6,459 bases of DNA from Methanosarcinales archaeon (lineage in GTDB: Archaea; Halobacteriota; Methanosarcinia; Methanosarcinales; Methanogasteraceae): positions 1 to 6,459 of the forward strand of contig JAUVEF010000068.1 of assembly GCA_030594905.1 (NCBI GenBank). Direction: 5' to 3'. The translations under genes and the position numbers were made by a program. Below the pieces are notes generated by a model. It was not told where the DNA came from and ran no database searches. It saw only the letters and a program-made list of their open reading frames with translations. This document shows positions 4,940 to 6,459 of the stretch, one piece after another (the first letter of the stretch is position 1; the number at the start of each line of letters is the position of its first letter).

Positions 4940-6459
4940 TAATTATGCCGTTTGGTGGATAGTTCGGCTCAAGTGCTGATGAAGGACGTGCCAAGCTGCG
5001 ATAAGCCTCGGCGAGGTGCATGGAACCTTTGAACCGAGGATCTCCGAATGAGACTTCTTGATGTGGTGAGAGCCACATCGATCCTTCGGGATCGGGAACG
5101 CCCCGAATTGAAACATCTTAGTAGGGGTAGGAAAAGAAATCAATTGAGATGCTGTTAATTAACGGCGAGTGAAACCAGCAGAGTTCAAACCGAATCTCCC
5201 TTCGAAAGAATGGAGAAATGTGGTGTTGGAGAGCAGGTCACATAAATCCAAACCAGCAAAGTCAAACTCATCTGGAATGTTGGGCTACAGAGCGTGATAG
5301 CCGCGTAGACGTAAACTGGTGGATTTGATCTGTTTCTCGAGTACCGTGGGTCGGAAATCCCGCGGAAATCTGGGAGACATCAACTTCCAAAACTAAATAC
5401 AACTTGAGACCGATAGCAGAGTAGTACCGTGAGGGAAGACTGAAAAGCATCCAAAAGATGGAGGTGCAAAGTGCTTGAAACCAGACGGTGATAGTGGGGT
5501 ATGGCATGAAAGGAACTTCGTCGCGAAGGAGGCAGTCGTGAGGCTGTAGTACGGGCGACGTTGCCGGTGTCATATCATACGTTTTGAAGAACGGGCCAAG
5601 GAGTGTATCTTGGTGGCGAGACTAACGCTTTAAAAGCGGGAGTCGAAGCGAAAGCGACACGCGCGTAGCCTGCAAAGGCATGGCGCGAGGTATACAAGTG
5701 CCTGGAGTCACTAGGATACGACCCGAAGCCGGGCGATCTATGCGTGGGCAGGTTGAAGCGTGGCGAAAGCCGCGTGGAGGACCGATAGCGGTACTGATAT
5801 GCAAATCGTTCGCGTGACCTGCGTATAGGGGTGAAAGGCCAATCGAGCCCGGCATCATCTGGTTCCTTCCGAAACATGTCGCAGCATGACCTGATTTGAG
5901 ATCGTTAGCGGTGTAGAGCACTGATTGGGGGTGTCGGGGGAGAAATCCCTCGCCCCTCTGTCAAACTCCGAAGCCGCTTTCATCGTAGAAAATTGGAGTC
6001 CGGGCACGGGGTAAGCTCGTTGTCCGTGAGGGAGACAACCCTGACCGTGGTTAAGGTCCCCCAGTGTCGGCTAAGTGTTAAAAATAAAGGGCGTCTCAGG
6101 CCATAGACAACTGGAAGGTTAGCTTAGAAGCAGCTACCCTCTAAGGAGTGCGTAACAGCTCACCAGTCGAGGTTTGGGGCCCCGAAAATGGACGGGGCTC
6201 AAGCCGACCACCGATACCACGGAGTATCGAAAGATAATCTTGTAGGAAGGCGTCCTGTTTGGGTAGAAGCAGGGCTGTGAAGTCCTGTGGACCATGCAGG
6301 AACGAAAATCTTGGTAATAGTAGCAGCAAAGTTAGGTGAGAATCCTAACCGCCGAAGGGGCTAGGTTTCCTCGGCAATGTTCGTCAGCCGAGGGTTAGTC
6401 GGTCCTAAGACGTACCGCAATTCGAGTACGCCAAAAGGGAAACAGGTTAATATTCCTGT
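4932..6459 (+). rRNA. rrl: 23S ribosomal RNA, 5' half (runs off the window)
   Basis: Universal 23S landmarks occur in order: GGTGGAT (4954-4960), GATGAAGGACGTGCCAAGCT (4978-4997) then GCGATAAGC; GCGAGTGAAACCAGCAGAG near 5165; TAGTACCGTGAGGGAAGACTGAAAAG near 5422; GGTGAAAGGCCAATCGAGCCC near 5830; and the L11-binding/GTPase-associated domain (about 6111-6165) with GGTTAGCTTAGAAGCAGC and GCGTAACAGCTCACC. The last visible part, GGGAAACAGGTTAATATTCC, corresponds to roughly the middle of a bacterial 23S, so about half the gene is present. The 5' end is estimated by aligning GGTGGAT to its place in the E. coli molecule and may be off by about 10 nt. No intron or large insertion is evident. Its moderate base composition suggests a mesophile. 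There is no 16S gene upstream. Confidence 0.96.

Noticed and set aside
5268..5921. Minus-strand open frames inside the 23S rRNA gene
   Set aside because: They lie wholly within conserved rRNA sequence; such antisense frames are a well-known annotation artefact.
4932..6459. Intron or intervening sequence in the 23S rRNA
   Set aside because: Conserved blocks follow each other at normal distances and no homing-endonuclease frame or large insertion is seen in the half present.

Overview
The window looks like a chromosomal segment of a mesophilic euryarchaeon, probably related to methanogens or methane/alkane-oxidising lineages (lineage is inference). The evidence is archaeal throughout: transcription factor S, the archaea-specific tRNA C56 ribose methyltransferase Trm56, a class II tRNA-Ser without an encoded CCA, an archaeal-type 23S rRNA, a secreted protein with a PGF-CTERM-like tail, archaeal TATA boxes about 26 bp before predicted start sites, and GAGGTGAT-type ribosome binding sites. 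No phage, transposase, CRISPR array or defence system is visible.

Layout, left to right. Positions 1-1086 (minus strand) hold the N-terminus of a small lipoprotein cut by the window edge and, 47 bp upstream of its start, a PAP2-superfamily membrane protein with an unusual C-terminal zinc-ribbon-like tail. Divergent from these is a complete transcription factor S gene (1233-1544, plus). A compact minus-strand pair follows: a phasin-like coiled-coil protein (1865-2173) and a 49-residue protein with a SAP/Rho-N-like sequence (1704-1853), whose ribosome binding site overlaps the phasin stop codon.

A symmetric TATA box (2211-2219) separates the phasin-like gene from a heavily decayed isocitrate/isopropylmalate dehydrogenase pseudogene (2239-3225, plus). 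Its lesions can be read one by one: in-frame stops, small indels, a 7-bp tandem duplication, an internal deletion and a 10-bp repeat expansion. Next is a minus-strand secreted protein with an archaeosortase-type tail (3333-3818), then tRNA-Ser(CGA) (3879-3963) and trm56 (4051-4590) on the plus strand.

The right third is a non-coding leader (about 4591-4931) followed by the first half of a 23S rRNA gene that runs off the window. No 16S rRNA or tRNA-Ala lies upstream of the 23S gene. Trm56 sits there instead, and the leader holds a possible TATA box and a row of short perfect hairpins, suggesting a separately transcribed 23S unit.

Functionally this is mostly housekeeping: transcript cleavage (TFS), tRNA supply and modification, and ribosomal RNA, mixed with envelope proteins and one dead metabolic gene. 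I see no clear new multi-gene system. The most unusual items are the unlinked 23S with its hairpin leader, the phasin/SAP-like gene pair, and the PAP2-zinc-ribbon fusion.
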